From the NCBI RefSeq assembly GCF_003044275.1, contig NZ_PZPL01000001.1:1426001-1490000 (forward strand): a stretch of DNA of 64,000 nucleotides. The letters are read 5' to 3'. This document shows, piece by piece, positions 33,504 through 41,818 of this stretch; position 1 is the stretch's first letter; each line of letters opens with the position of its first letter. The stretch comes from Rathayibacter caricis DSM 15933 (GTDB lineage: Bacteria; Actinomycetota; Actinomycetes; Actinomycetales; Microbacteriaceae). The notes below the pieces were generated by a model that did not search any database, was not told where the DNA came from, and was given only the letters and a program-made list of their open reading frames with translations. Made by a program: the position numbers and the translations under genes.

Positions 33504-33519
33504 GGGCAAACGCTTTCCC
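33504..33519. promoter_or_regulatory. LacI-type operator GGGCAAACGCTTTCCC
   Basis: A 16-bp dyad with a central CG between the divergent esterase and sugar-binding protein genes; it is near-identical to the site at 26635. A related half (GGAACGTTTCA) follows at 33520. Further upstream CCGATATCGAACC recalls the GATATCGATATC site near 14489. Confidence 0.65.
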
Positions 33520-33615
33520 GGAACGTTTCACATGCCGACGCGAACCCCCGACAGATGTCGAGTAGGTTCGGGTCGAATGCTCCGGGACTGGAACGAGGAA
33601 GTTCACGAGAGGACG

Positions 33616-34911
33616 ATGATGTTCAGCACCAAGCGCACACGACTCGCCGCCGCGGCGATCGCCGCCGTCGCAGCGATCAGCCTGACGGCCTGCTCCGGAG
33701 GGGGTGCCTCCGGCTCCGCCACCGTCGACCCCGACGAGGAGATCACGCTCGACTACACCTTCTGGGGCAACGACGACCGGGCCGCCCGATACGACCAGGC
33801 CATCGCGCTGTTCGAGGAGGAGCACCCGAACATCACGATCAACTCCACCTTCACGGACTACCCCGGCTACTGGGAGAAGCGCCAGACCGAGGCCGCCGGC
33901 GGCGGGCTGCCCGACGTGATGCAGTTCGACTACACCTACCTCCGCCAGTACGGCGACAACGGCCTGCTGGGCGACCTCAGCGAGTACTTCGGCGGCGTCG
34001 TCGACGAGAGCACCATCTCGGAGGACCTCCTCGCGACCGGCGAGCTGGACGGCGCGACCTACGCGATCCCCACCGGCTACAGCGCCTGGGCGATCTTCCA
34101 GAACCAGGACCTCCTCACCGCGAACGGCCTCGAGCCCTACCCGGGCGGCGGCAGCTGGGAGGACTACGCGGCCTACGTCGCGGACGTCACCGAGAAGACC
34201 GGCGGCGCCGTCTACGGCGGCACCGACTACACCGGCCGCATCCAGAACTTCGAGCTGCAGCTGCGCGCCGACGGCAAGGAGCTGTTCACCGAGGACGGCG
34301 AGCTCGGCTTCACCGAGGACGACCTCGCGGCGTTCTGGGAGCAGGGCGACGAGATGCGCACCACGACCGGCGTGCCGGCCGCGCGCCTCCAGGAGCTGCT
34401 GCCCAAGTCCGGCTTCGGCGCCGGTATCGCCTCGAGCGAGATGAGCTGGAGCAACTTCCTCGGCGGCTACATCGGCGACTCCGGAGCCTCCGAGATCGTC
34501 ATGACCGCGCCGCCCACCGCGGACGAGGGCACCCAGGACCTCTACCAGAAGGTCGGCCTGATGCAGGCGATCTCCTCGGCCACCGAGCACCCCGAGGCCG
34601 CGGCCACGTTCCTCGACTTCCTCATCAACAGCCCCGAGGTCGGCGAGATCTTCGGCGCCACGCTCGGCATCCCCGCCTCCTCGGCCCAGCTCGAGGGCGC
34701 GAACCTCGAGGGCCCGGACAAGCAGGTCTCGGACTACCTCGAGTCGGTCTCGGACCGCATCGGAGAGGCCCCGGCCGCTCCGGTCGCCGGCTACGGCGCC
34801 ATCGAGGCGAACTTCCTCGACCTGGGCACGAGCCTGGGCCTGGGTGCGGTGAGCGTCGACGAGGCGGTCCAGCAGTTCTTCGACGAGACCGCCATCACCC
34901 TCGGCAACTGA
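33616..34911 (+). CDS. Sugar ABC transporter substrate-binding lipoprotein (extracellular family 1)
   Basis: A 431-residue binding lipoprotein: signal peptide with lipobox Cys (SLTACSGG), linker and MalE-like domain (LDYTFWGNDDRAARYDQAIALFEEEHPNI). It delivers oligosaccharides to the two permeases downstream. An in-frame start at 33532 lacks a signal sequence and is rejected; ATG 33616 or 33619 follow AGAGGA. Divergence from the esterase suggests acetylated xylo-oligosaccharides as ligand, which is inference. No ATPase gene is in the operon. Confidence 0.88.
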   Translation: MMFSTKRTRLAAAAIAAVAAISLTACSGGGASGSATVDPDEEITLDYTFWGNDDRAARYDQAIALFEEEHPNITINSTFTDYPGYWEKRQTEAAGGGLPDVMQFDYTYLRQYGDNGLLGDLSEYFGGVVDESTISEDLLATGELDGATYAIPTGYSAWAIFQNQDLLTANGLEPYPGGGSWEDYAAYVADVTEKTGGAVYGGTDYTGRIQNFELQLRADGKELFTEDGELGFTEDDLAAFWEQGDEMRTTTGVPAARLQELLPKSGFGAGIASSEMSWSNFLGGYIGDSGASEIVMTAPPTADEGTQDLYQKVGLMQAISSATEHPEAAATFLDFLINSPEVGEIFGATLGIPASSAQLEGANLEGPDKQVSDYLESVSDRIGEAPAAPVAGYGAIEANFLDLGTSLGLGAVSVDEAVQQFFDETAITLGN

Positions 34912-34942
34912 TCGATCCCGACGGCCAGGAAAGGCATCACCC

Positions 34943-35932
34943 ATGACGACGACGTCGACCCCGAGCGGCACCGCCGCAACCGGTCGCGTCGCGCCCACCG
35001 CCGGCCGGACGAGCACTCCTCGTCCGGCCGGTGACGGGCCGCGGCGCCGCCCTAAGCGCGACACCCTGGCCGGATACGCCTTCCTGTCCCCCTGGCTCAT
35101 CGGCTTCGTCGGGCTCACGCTCGGCCCGATGCTGATGTCCCTCTACTTCGCCTTCACGGACTACAACCTCTTCACGGCACCCGAGTGGGTCGGTCTGGCG
35201 AACTTCGAGCGCCTGATCGGCGACCCGAAGTTCCTCCAGTCGGTGCAGCTGACCCTCGCGTACGTGTTCATCGGGACGCCGGTCAAGCTCGCCGCGGCGC
35301 TGGTCGTCGCGATGCTGCTCAACTACTCCGCCAAGGGCACCGGATTCTTCCGCTCGGCCTTCTACGCACCGTCGCTGATCGGAGCGAGCGTCAGCATCGC
35401 CATCGTCTGGCGTGCGATGTTCTCGACCGACGGCCCCGTCGACTCCGGTCTGCAGGTCTTCGGGATGGACTTCGGCGGCTGGGTCGGCGTGCCTGCCCTC
35501 ATCCTGCCGATGATGATCATCCTCGCGGTGTGGCAGTTCGGCGCCCCGATGGTCATCTTCCTGGCCGGCCTCAAGCAGGTCCCGGCCGAGCTCTACGAGG
35601 CCGCGATGATGGACGGCGCCGGATTCTGGCGCAAGTTCCGCAGCGTCACGCTGCCGATGCTCTCGCCGGTCATCTTCTTCAACCTGCTGCTCGAGATGAT
35701 CAACGCGTTCCAGGTCTTCGCCTCGGCGTACATCATCGGCAACGGCACCGGCGGCCCCGCCGGAGCGACCAACTTCTACACGGTGTACCTCTACACCCGT
35801 GCGTTCACGAACAACCAGATGGGCTACGCCTCCGCGATGGCCTGGGTCCTCCTGCTGTTCGTCGGCATCCTCGCCTTCGTCCTCTTCAAGACCCAGAAGA
35901 GCTGGGTGCACTACTCGGGAGACACGCGATGA
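34943..35932 (+). CDS. Sugar ABC transporter permease (MalF/MsmF type)
   Basis: A 329-residue permease with six spans, a Pro/Arg-rich cytoplasmic N-terminus and the EAA motif YEAAMMDGAGFW...VTLP. Typical MsmF features (GYAFLSPWLIGFVGLTLGPM and LYFAFTDYNLF) are visible. The start at 34943 follows AGGAAAGG. It overlaps the next permease gene by 4 bp. Confidence 0.9.
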   Translation: MTTTSTPSGTAATGRVAPTAGRTSTPRPAGDGPRRRPKRDTLAGYAFLSPWLIGFVGLTLGPMLMSLYFAFTDYNLFTAPEWVGLANFERLIGDPKFLQSVQLTLAYVFIGTPVKLAAALVVAMLLNYSAKGTGFFRSAFYAPSLIGASVSIAIVWRAMFSTDGPVDSGLQVFGMDFGGWVGVPALILPMMIILAVWQFGAPMVIFLAGLKQVPAELYEAAMMDGAGFWRKFRSVTLPMLSPVIFFNLLLEMINAFQVFASAYIIGNGTGGPAGATNFYTVYLYTRAFTNNQMGYASAMAWVLLLFVGILAFVLFKTQKSWVHYSGDTR

Positions 35933-36846
35933 CCACCTTCGACACCACTCTTCCCTCGGCCGACACCCAGGTGCTGACCGAGCCGGCGCCGAAGAAGCGT
36001 CCCGCCCGCAAGCGCCCCAAGGCGACGACGATCGTCTGGATCGTCGCGATGATCGCCCTGACGGCGGTCGTGCTCTACCCGCTGATCTGGATGGGCGCCG
36101 CGGCGTTCAAGCCCAACAGCGAGTTCGGCGGCCAGACGTCGCTCCTGCCGCAGAACCCCACGATCGACAACTTCGTGAAGGTCTTCGCGGGGGTGGGAGG
36201 AGTGCCGCTGTGGCAGTTCTTCCTGAACTCCACGGTCCTCGCGATCGGGTCGGTCATCGGAGTCGTGATCTCGTCGTCGATGGCGGCCTACGCCTTCGCG
36301 CGGCTCGACTTCCGCGGCCGTCCGCTCTACTTCGCGCTGATGATCGGCACGCTGCTGCTGCCGATGCACGTGCTGCTCATCCCGCAGTACACGATCTTCC
36401 GCACGCTCGGCATGATGGACACCTACTGGCCGCTGCTGATCGGCAAGTTCCTCGCGACCGAGGCGTTCTTCGTCTTCCTGATGGTGCAGTTCATCCGCAA
36501 CCTGCCCCGCGAGCTCGACGAGGCCGCGCGGATCGACGGGGCCGGCCACATCCGGGTCTTCGGCTCGATCACGATCCCGCTGATCCGCCCCGCGCTGATC
36601 ACGTCGTCGATCTTCGCGTTCATCTGGAGCTGGAACGACTTCCTCGGCCCGCTGCTCTACCTGAACACCCCCGACAAGCAGCCGCTGCCGCTGGCGCTGC
36701 GCGTCTACAACGACCAGACCTCGGCGTCCGACTACGGAGCGACCATCGCCGTCTCGGTGCTCGCGCTGCTCCCGGTGCTGATCTTCTTCATCATCTTCCA
36801 GCGCTTCCTCGTCGACGGGGTCGCGACGCAGGGTCTGAAGGGCTGA
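35929..36846 (+). CDS. Sugar ABC transporter permease (MalG/MsmG type)
   Basis: A 305-residue permease with six spans and EAA motif DEAARIDGAGHI...ITIP, including the conserved FIWSWNDFLGPLLYL segment. The start at 35929 overlaps the preceding stop (ATGA); the frame is open much further upstream but overlaps the other permease there. It forms the second membrane subunit of this importer. Confidence 0.9.
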   Translation: MTTFDTTLPSADTQVLTEPAPKKRPARKRPKATTIVWIVAMIALTAVVLYPLIWMGAAAFKPNSEFGGQTSLLPQNPTIDNFVKVFAGVGGVPLWQFFLNSTVLAIGSVIGVVISSSMAAYAFARLDFRGRPLYFALMIGTLLLPMHVLLIPQYTIFRTLGMMDTYWPLLIGKFLATEAFFVFLMVQFIRNLPRELDEAARIDGAGHIRVFGSITIPLIRPALITSSIFAFIWSWNDFLGPLLYLNTPDKQPLPLALRVYNDQTSASDYGATIAVSVLALLPVLIFFIIFQRFLVDGVATQGLKG

Positions 36847-36847
36847 C

Positions 36848-37498
36848 ATGACGCTCCAGCGAGGGGAGTCGAAGCGGCGCTCGCGCGCGACGGCCTCGGC
36901 CCGGCGCGCGGCCGCCGACGGGAGCGGGCTGCGCTGGCCCGGTGCCGCCGACCGCTTCGCCCTCCTCGCGGAGGTCCTGTTCACGGGACTGATCGTCGCG
37001 ATCGTGTCGCTCGGGATCGTGACGATCCCGCTCGCGCTGGCCGTCGGCATCCGCCACCTCCGCCGCTTCGTGCTGGCCGAGGCGACGGGGCTCGCGCTGG
37101 TGTGGGGTGACGTCCGTGCCGGGTTCGTGCGGGTGCTGCCGGTGGGGGCCGGCGTCGCGCTCGCCGGTCTCGTGCTGGGCGCCGACCTCGTGCTGATCTC
37201 GTCGGGGGTGCTGCCCGGGGGAGTCGCGGTGGCGGTGGTCTGCACGGCGCTGCTCGCAGCGATCGCGGTGGTCGTGCTCGTCGCGGCGACCGACTGGGAG
37301 CCGGGGTCGCGGTGGGGGGCGCTCGTGCGTTCCGCCGCCAGGCGCTCGGTGCGCGACATGCGCGGATCCGCTCTGCTGGCCGGGGGGCTGCTGCTGACCG
37401 TGGTGTCGGCGTGGCAGCTGGCGCCGCTCGTCGTGCCGGCGCTCGGATGCCTGGTCTTCGCGGCGCTGGCGGTGCGGTTGTCGGGGGAGGCGCGCTGA
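36848..37498 (+). CDS. Membrane protein of sugar-importer operon (DUF624/YesL-like)
   Basis: A 216-residue protein with five hydrophobic segments starting 1 bp after the permease gene. The basic N-terminus and the LLAEVLFTGLIVAIVSLGIVTIPLALA first span recall YesL/DUF624 proteins that often close carbohydrate ABC operons. The assignment is weak because conserved residues are few. Function unknown; its tight spacing indicates co-transcription with the importer. Confidence 0.65.
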   Translation: MTLQRGESKRRSRATASARRAAADGSGLRWPGAADRFALLAEVLFTGLIVAIVSLGIVTIPLALAVGIRHLRRFVLAEATGLALVWGDVRAGFVRVLPVGAGVALAGLVLGADLVLISSGVLPGGVAVAVVCTALLAAIAVVVLVAATDWEPGSRWGALVRSAARRSVRDMRGSALLAGGLLLTVVSAWQLAPLVVPALGCLVFAALAVRLSGEAR

Positions 37499-37609
37499 CT
37501 CCGCTCCGCTTCCTGTGAGGCGGACGTCGCGGTCTGACCGGGGCCTGAGCGCGCAGTGCGAGAAGCTCGGGAACGGGAACACGCGCGCGCGGAGTGCGTT
37601 GAAGCCCGT

Positions 37610-38251
37610 ATGACGACTTACGGAATCATCGGAGCAGGCAACATCGGCAGCCAGATCGCTCGCGCGGTCATCGGCCAGGGCGACGACGTGGTGATCGCGA
37701 ACTCCCGCGGACCCGAGACGCTCGCGGACCTGATCGCGGAGCTCGGCCCGCGGGCGCGGGCCGCGACGGCGCAGGAGGCGGCCGAGGCCGCGGACGTCGC
37801 CGTGGTGACGGTGCCGCTCAAGAACCTCGACCAGGTGCCGGTGGCTCCGCTCGCGGGCAAGATCGTGCTCGACACGAACAACTACTACTTCGAGCGCGAC
37901 GGGCACATCTCCGCGCTCGACGCGGGAGAGACCACCACGGCCGAGATGGCGCAGGCGCACCTGCCCGAGTCGAAGATCGTGAAGGCCTTCAACCACATCA
38001 TGGCCGCCGACATCACCACCGACGGCTTCCCCGCCGGTGACCCGCAGCGCCGCGCTCTCGTCGCGTCCAGCGACTACCCCGAGGCGCTGCACTTCGTGAC
38101 CGACCTCTACGACCGGCTCGGCTTCGACACCGTGACCGTCACTCCGCTGTCGGAGTCGTGGCGCGTGGAGCGCGACCGCCCCGCCTACGGCGTGCGGCAG
38201 TCGAGCGCGGAGCTCGAGGCGAACCTCGCGAAGGCGCCGCGCACGGTCTGA
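37610..38251 (+). CDS. NADPH-dependent F420 reductase-like oxidoreductase
   Basis: A 213-residue protein with an N-terminal Rossmann motif (YGIIGAGNIGSQIARA) and the family segment VTVPLKNLDQVPVAPLAGKIVLDTNNYY. The C-terminal dimerisation part (KAFNHIMAADI) fits the NADP-F420 oxidoreductase-like group, many of which are plain NAD(P)-binding proteins without F420. The start at 37610 removes a short unsupported leader. Single gene; the substrate is unknown. Confidence 0.85.
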   Translation: MTTYGIIGAGNIGSQIARAVIGQGDDVVIANSRGPETLADLIAELGPRARAATAQEAAEAADVAVVTVPLKNLDQVPVAPLAGKIVLDTNNYYFERDGHISALDAGETTTAEMAQAHLPESKIVKAFNHIMAADITTDGFPAGDPQRRALVASSDYPEALHFVTDLYDRLGFDTVTVTPLSESWRVERDRPAYGVRQSSAELEANLAKAPRTV

Positions 38252-38304
38252 CCGACCGTCCTTGCGCCACCCGTCGCCGACGGTCGCGCATTGGCCGTTT
38301 CGGC

Positions 38305-38675
38305 GGCCGTTCGTGACGGATGACGGGACCGCGGAACTCATCCGTCACGGATGGTCGTCCCTCCGTCGACTCGCCGGCCGTCCGTGACGGATGACGGGAC
38401 GGTGGATGTCGTCCGTCGCAGACGGCGTCTCCCGGAGTGCTGGTCGGCCGTCGATGACGGATGGAGTCGCGACGAGTGTGCGCGGTTCATCGGTCGCAGA
38501 CGGCCGCGCGCACGCCAAGGCGACGGCCTTTCGTGACGGAGGAGGGCGCTGGCCCTCCTCTCGCGCTGAGGCCGACCCTGCGCATGCGTGACGGGCCCGC
38601 GGGGCTCACCCGTCGCAGTCGGCGGCGCGTTCGCCCGAGCTGCCGCCGTTCGTGACGGACGGGGCGCGGCGGACG
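38305..38675. repeat. Degenerate tandem repeat field
   Basis: The 524 bp before the lipoprotein gene hold no credible gene. Six degenerate units carry GTGACGG-type sequences (at about 38312, 38383, 38453, 38532, 38586 and 38651), most preceded by GGCCGT. They are spaced about 70, 70, 79, 54 and 65 bp. Most are followed by an inverted CCGTCGC or CCGTCAC block, so each can form a hairpin. Units drift progressively, with the first two most alike. Confidence 0.65.
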
Positions 38676-38775
38676 TGTCTCCCCGGTGCGAGTGCTGCGG
38701 CCGGGTGTCGCAGCCGCCTGCAAGAGTAGAGGGGTGTGCAGACGAGCCGACCGGCTCGCACCGGAGGGGACCGCC

Positions 38776-40425
38776 ATGTCGTCCGACGCCCGTCGTACCC
38801 GCACGAGAGGCGCGCTCTCGCGGCGCGGGGTGGTCCTGGGGCTCACCGCCCTGCCGGTCCTCCCGTTGCTCAGCGCCTGCACTCCCGGGACCGACGACGG
38901 CGACCGGCAGTCCGACTCGCCCGAGCGTCCGCGCACCACGACCGCGGCGCCCGCCGGTCCGGTCGTGCTCGCGGCCGACGCCCTCGCGACCAGCGCGGCG
39001 CTGTTCAGGCAGGCACCGCTGGTGGTCGTCGTCGAGGAGGCGCCTGCGTCCGTCCTGCTCGCCGCGCAGCTCGCGATCACGTGGGGTGTGCCGCTGCTGG
39101 TGCAGCCGATCGCCCCGTCCACCGGAGCGACACCGCCCGGGACGCCGGAGGCGCAGTCCGCGCAGAGTCCGCTCGTCTCGGAGCTGGCCCGGCTGGGCGC
39201 CGCGCGCGTCGTGGTGGTCGGTGCTGTCGAGGAGCTCGCGGGCATCGAGACCGTGCAGGCGGGTGCGACGCCCGAGACGATCGCCGAGGCCACCGGAGTC
39301 ACGGTGTCGGCGCTCACCGCCGCCGAGCTCGCGACCTTCGCGCCCGGCTCCGCGCCCGAGCCGCCGTTCGGTGCGGTGCCCGACCGGGCGGAGCCGCTCG
39401 CCGGGATCCTCGCGCTCGCGCAGCCGGTCGACGCCGACGTTGCCGCGCTCGCGACGGCCCGCGCCGCCGGGGTCCCGGTGGCGCTCGTCGACACCGCCGA
39501 TCTGCTGGCGTCCGGCGCCGCCGTCACCGCGGTCGCCGACTCCGCTCCCACCGCGACCCTCCTGCTCGGTGCGCAGCTCGCCGCGCAGACCGCTCCGGAG
39601 TGGTCCCTCCGCGCCGCCGCGACCGGCTGGCAGCTTCCGGGAGGCGGGCAGCGCCTGTTCGGCGGGCACCTGTTCGTCGCGATCTACGGCACCCCCGGCG
39701 CCCCCGTGCTCGGGGTCCTCGGCGAGCAGGGCCTGGAGGCGACCATCGAGCGCGCCGCGACCGTCGCCGAGCCGTACCGCGAGCTCACCCCGCTGCAGGT
39801 CGTGCCCAGCCTCGAGATCATCACGACCGTCGCGGCCGGCAGTGCGGGAGGCGACGGCGACTACTCCAACGAGCTGCCCGCCGAGGGCATCCGCCCCTAC
39901 ATCGACGCGGCGGCGGCCGCCGGCATGTACGTCGTGCTCGACCTGCAGCCGGGCCGGTCCGACTTCCTCACCCAGGCTCGCGCCTACGAGGAGCTGCTGC
40001 GACTGCCGAACGTGGGCCTCGCCCTGGACCCGGAGTGGCGGCTCGCCCCCGACGAGGTGCCGCTCGCGCAGATCGGCCGGGTGTCGGCCGCGGAGGTCGA
40101 CAGCGTGTCGAGCTGGCTCGCCGACCTCGTGCGCGACGCCGGACTGCCGCCGAAGATGTTCGTGCTGCACCAGTTCCGGTCGTCGATGCTGCAGGACCGC
40201 TCGAGCATCCGCCGCGACCGCCCCGAGCTCGAGTTCCTGGTGCACGTCGACGGCCAGGGCGCGCAGCCCGACAAGCAGGCCACCTGGAACGCGCTGCACC
40301 GCGACGCCCCCGAGGACCTCGCCTGGGGCTGGAAGAACTTCTACGACGAGGACCTGCCGATGCTCACCCCCGCAGAGACGATGGCGGAGGTGTCGCCGCT
40401 GCCGGACCTGGTCACGTACCAGTAG
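38776..40425 (+). CDS. Tat-exported lipoprotein with repeat and barrel-like domains
   Basis: A 549-residue exported protein. The N-terminus combines a twin-arginine motif (SRRGVVLGL) with a lipobox at Cys35 (LLSAC), so it is likely a Tat lipoprotein. Residues about 55-290 show alternating VVLAADALATSAALF and GVPLLVQPI patterns resembling cell-wall-binding repeat type 2 modules. Residues about 340-549 (IRPYIDAAAAAGMYVVLDLQPGR, NVGLALDPEWRL, MFVLHQFRSSML) look like a (beta/alpha) barrel and could be hydrolytic. I know no characterised member. Preceded by a repeat field and followed by GTAG-hairpin elements. Confidence 0.7.
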   Translation: MSSDARRTRTRGALSRRGVVLGLTALPVLPLLSACTPGTDDGDRQSDSPERPRTTTAAPAGPVVLAADALATSAALFRQAPLVVVVEEAPASVLLAAQLAITWGVPLLVQPIAPSTGATPPGTPEAQSAQSPLVSELARLGAARVVVVGAVEELAGIETVQAGATPETIAEATGVTVSALTAAELATFAPGSAPEPPFGAVPDRAEPLAGILALAQPVDADVAALATARAAGVPVALVDTADLLASGAAVTAVADSAPTATLLLGAQLAAQTAPEWSLRAAATGWQLPGGGQRLFGGHLFVAIYGTPGAPVLGVLGEQGLEATIERAATVAEPYRELTPLQVVPSLEIITTVAAGSAGGDGDYSNELPAEGIRPYIDAAAAAGMYVVLDLQPGRSDFLTQARAYEELLRLPNVGLALDPEWRLAPDEVPLAQIGRVSAAEVDSVSSWLADLVRDAGLPPKMFVLHQFRSSMLQDRSSIRRDRPELEFLVHVDGQGAQPDKQATWNALHRDAPEDLAWGWKNFYDEDLPMLTPAETMAEVSPLPDLVTYQ

Positions 40426-40456
40426 GCGGCGGGCGGCCGCCGAGCGCAGCTGTGGC

Positions 40457-40541
40457 GGGTCTCGATACGCGCTGCGCGCTACTCGACCAGCGGGGGACTC
40501 CGCTGATCGAGTAGCCCGCGCAGCGGGCGTATCGAGATCCC
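40457..40541. repeat. GTAG-hairpin (REP/BIME-like) inverted pair
   Basis: A reverse copy at about 40458-40490 (GCGC-TGC-GCGC stem) and a forward copy at 40502-40540 (GCCCGC-GCA-GCGGGC stem) face each other, separated by GCGGGGGACTCC. They lie between the convergent lipoprotein gene and an unknown gene; the remaining intergenic sequence to 40695 shows nothing else. Confidence 0.8.
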
Positions 40542-40695
40542 CCACCGCATGCACGGTGGCCGAGCGGCCCCGAAACGGGGCCTGCGCCGCTCCGAGAGCC
40601 CGATTCGCGCCCACTCGGAGTCCGTCATCGCCGCGAGTCGGCACGAGTCGGGCTCCGGAGGCGCCCGTCGGCCCGTTCCGCGACCACTCGCCGCG

Positions 40696-41151
40696 CTACT
40701 CCGGAGCGTCGACCAGCGTCAGCGCAGGCAACCTCACCGAGGCGTCGGCGCTCCACGCCGCGAGGACGCACGGTCCGAGATCAGCGGCGGCCGCGACTCC
40801 GGCGTCGAACCGCGTGGTCCAGAGCGCGAACGTCGTACCGTCGACGTCGAGCGGCTCCCAGTCCCCTCCGGTCGCGGCGAGCACGTCGGCCTGCACCGAG
40901 ACCGCCTCCATGGCTGCACGGTTCTCGGCCCGCGAGCCGGCGAACACGGTCGTCTCGAGCAGCAGGCTCCTGGCCGCCAGCGCCGCCACGGCCCGGCGGT
41001 CGGTCGGGGTGGCGAGCACCGCGTCCCGGACCATCCGCGTGCCCGTTCTCAGCAGCGTCCGCAGCACGACTCCGTCCGACGCGACGGACACGTCGTCCGG
41101 CCCACTGCCGACGATCTCCCAGGGCCGGTCGACGGGGACGAGGATGCGCAT
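40696..41151 (-). CDS. Hypothetical protein, 151 residues
   Basis: A soluble protein without signal peptide or membrane segment, starting with ATG at 41151 (RILVPVDRPWEIVGS). A long central helix region (VRDAVLATPTDRRAVAALAARSLLLETTV) is followed by strands with FALWTTRFDAGV. I recognise no family. It is 27 bp downstream of another unknown gene on the same strand, so the two may form a pair. Confidence 0.6.
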   Translation of the reverse strand: MRILVPVDRPWEIVGSGPDDVSVASDGVVLRTLLRTGTRMVRDAVLATPTDRRAVAALAARSLLLETTVFAGSRAENRAAMEAVSVQADVLAATGGDWEPLDVDGTTFALWTTRFDAGVAAAADLGPCVLAAWSADASVRLPALTLVDAPE

Positions 41152-41178
41152 CGTCGCATCCTGCCACCTCGGCCACGG

Positions 41179-41775
41179 TCAGGCGTCGGCCACCCGGCCG
41201 AGCCGTGCGCTGATCTGCGCCGCAGCCTCGGCCGCCAGCTCGTACGAGTAGCCGCGAACGAAGGGGAGCGACCTCGACACGAGCAGGAAGTCCGACTCGA
41301 CCTCCTCGGCACCGTGCCGCCAGAGGATCCGGAGCGCGGGGACCGGATCCACCCCGTTCACGTGGACCGCCTCGGCGGACAGGACGTCCGCGAGCGGGAG
41401 CGCGACGAGCTCTCGCGGGGGATCCGCCCGCCACACCGCGATCCGCTCGTCGTCGATGCTCAGCACGTAATGCATCGAGACGGTCCACGCATGCGCCCTC
41501 TCGGCGAGCCGGTCGGTCAGGTCCTTCACGCCCAGATCGTCGCCCGCGTCGTGGCCCCGCGCAGGGAAGAGCACGGCGTCGGGGAGGAGGCGCCGGAGTA
41601 CGCGCTCCGTCAGCAGCGCTCCGCGGCGGGAGAGGTACCAGAGCATCGCGGCCAGCAGCAGCCCGCACAGGGCCGCGGCCCATCGGGACTGTCCGACGGA
41701 CATCAGGACGGCGGCGCCCGCGATCACCGCGGTGCAGCCGGCCAGAGTCGACCAGCGCTCGATCGACTCCTTCAC
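41179..41775 (-). CDS. Hypothetical membrane protein
   Basis: A protein of about 198 residues with two adjacent hydrophobic spans at the N-terminus (LAGCTAVIAGAAVLMSVG and WAAALCGLLLAAMLWYL) and a cytoplasmic C-terminal domain (VSMHYVLSIDDERIAVWRAD). The start is uncertain: GTG 41775 puts the spans first, while GTG 41802 adds nine residues and lacks a ribosome-binding site. No recognised family. Probably co-transcribed with the 151-residue gene below it. Confidence 0.6.
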   Translation of the reverse strand: MKESIERWSTLAGCTAVIAGAAVLMSVGQSRWAAALCGLLLAAMLWYLSRRGALLTERVLRRLLPDAVLFPARGHDAGDDLGVKDLTDRLAERAHAWTVSMHYVLSIDDERIAVWRADPPRELVALPLADVLSAEAVHVNGVDPVPALRILWRHGAEEVESDFLLVSRSLPFVRGYSYELAAEAAAQISARLGRVADA

Positions 41776-41818
41776 CCGCCCATGATGGCAGGCGGTGCTC
41801 ACGAGTCGGCGACGAGCG

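Noticed and set aside
36848..37498. Extra permease subunit of the importer
   Set aside because: No EAA coupling motif and different span pattern; better described as an accessory DUF624-like membrane protein.
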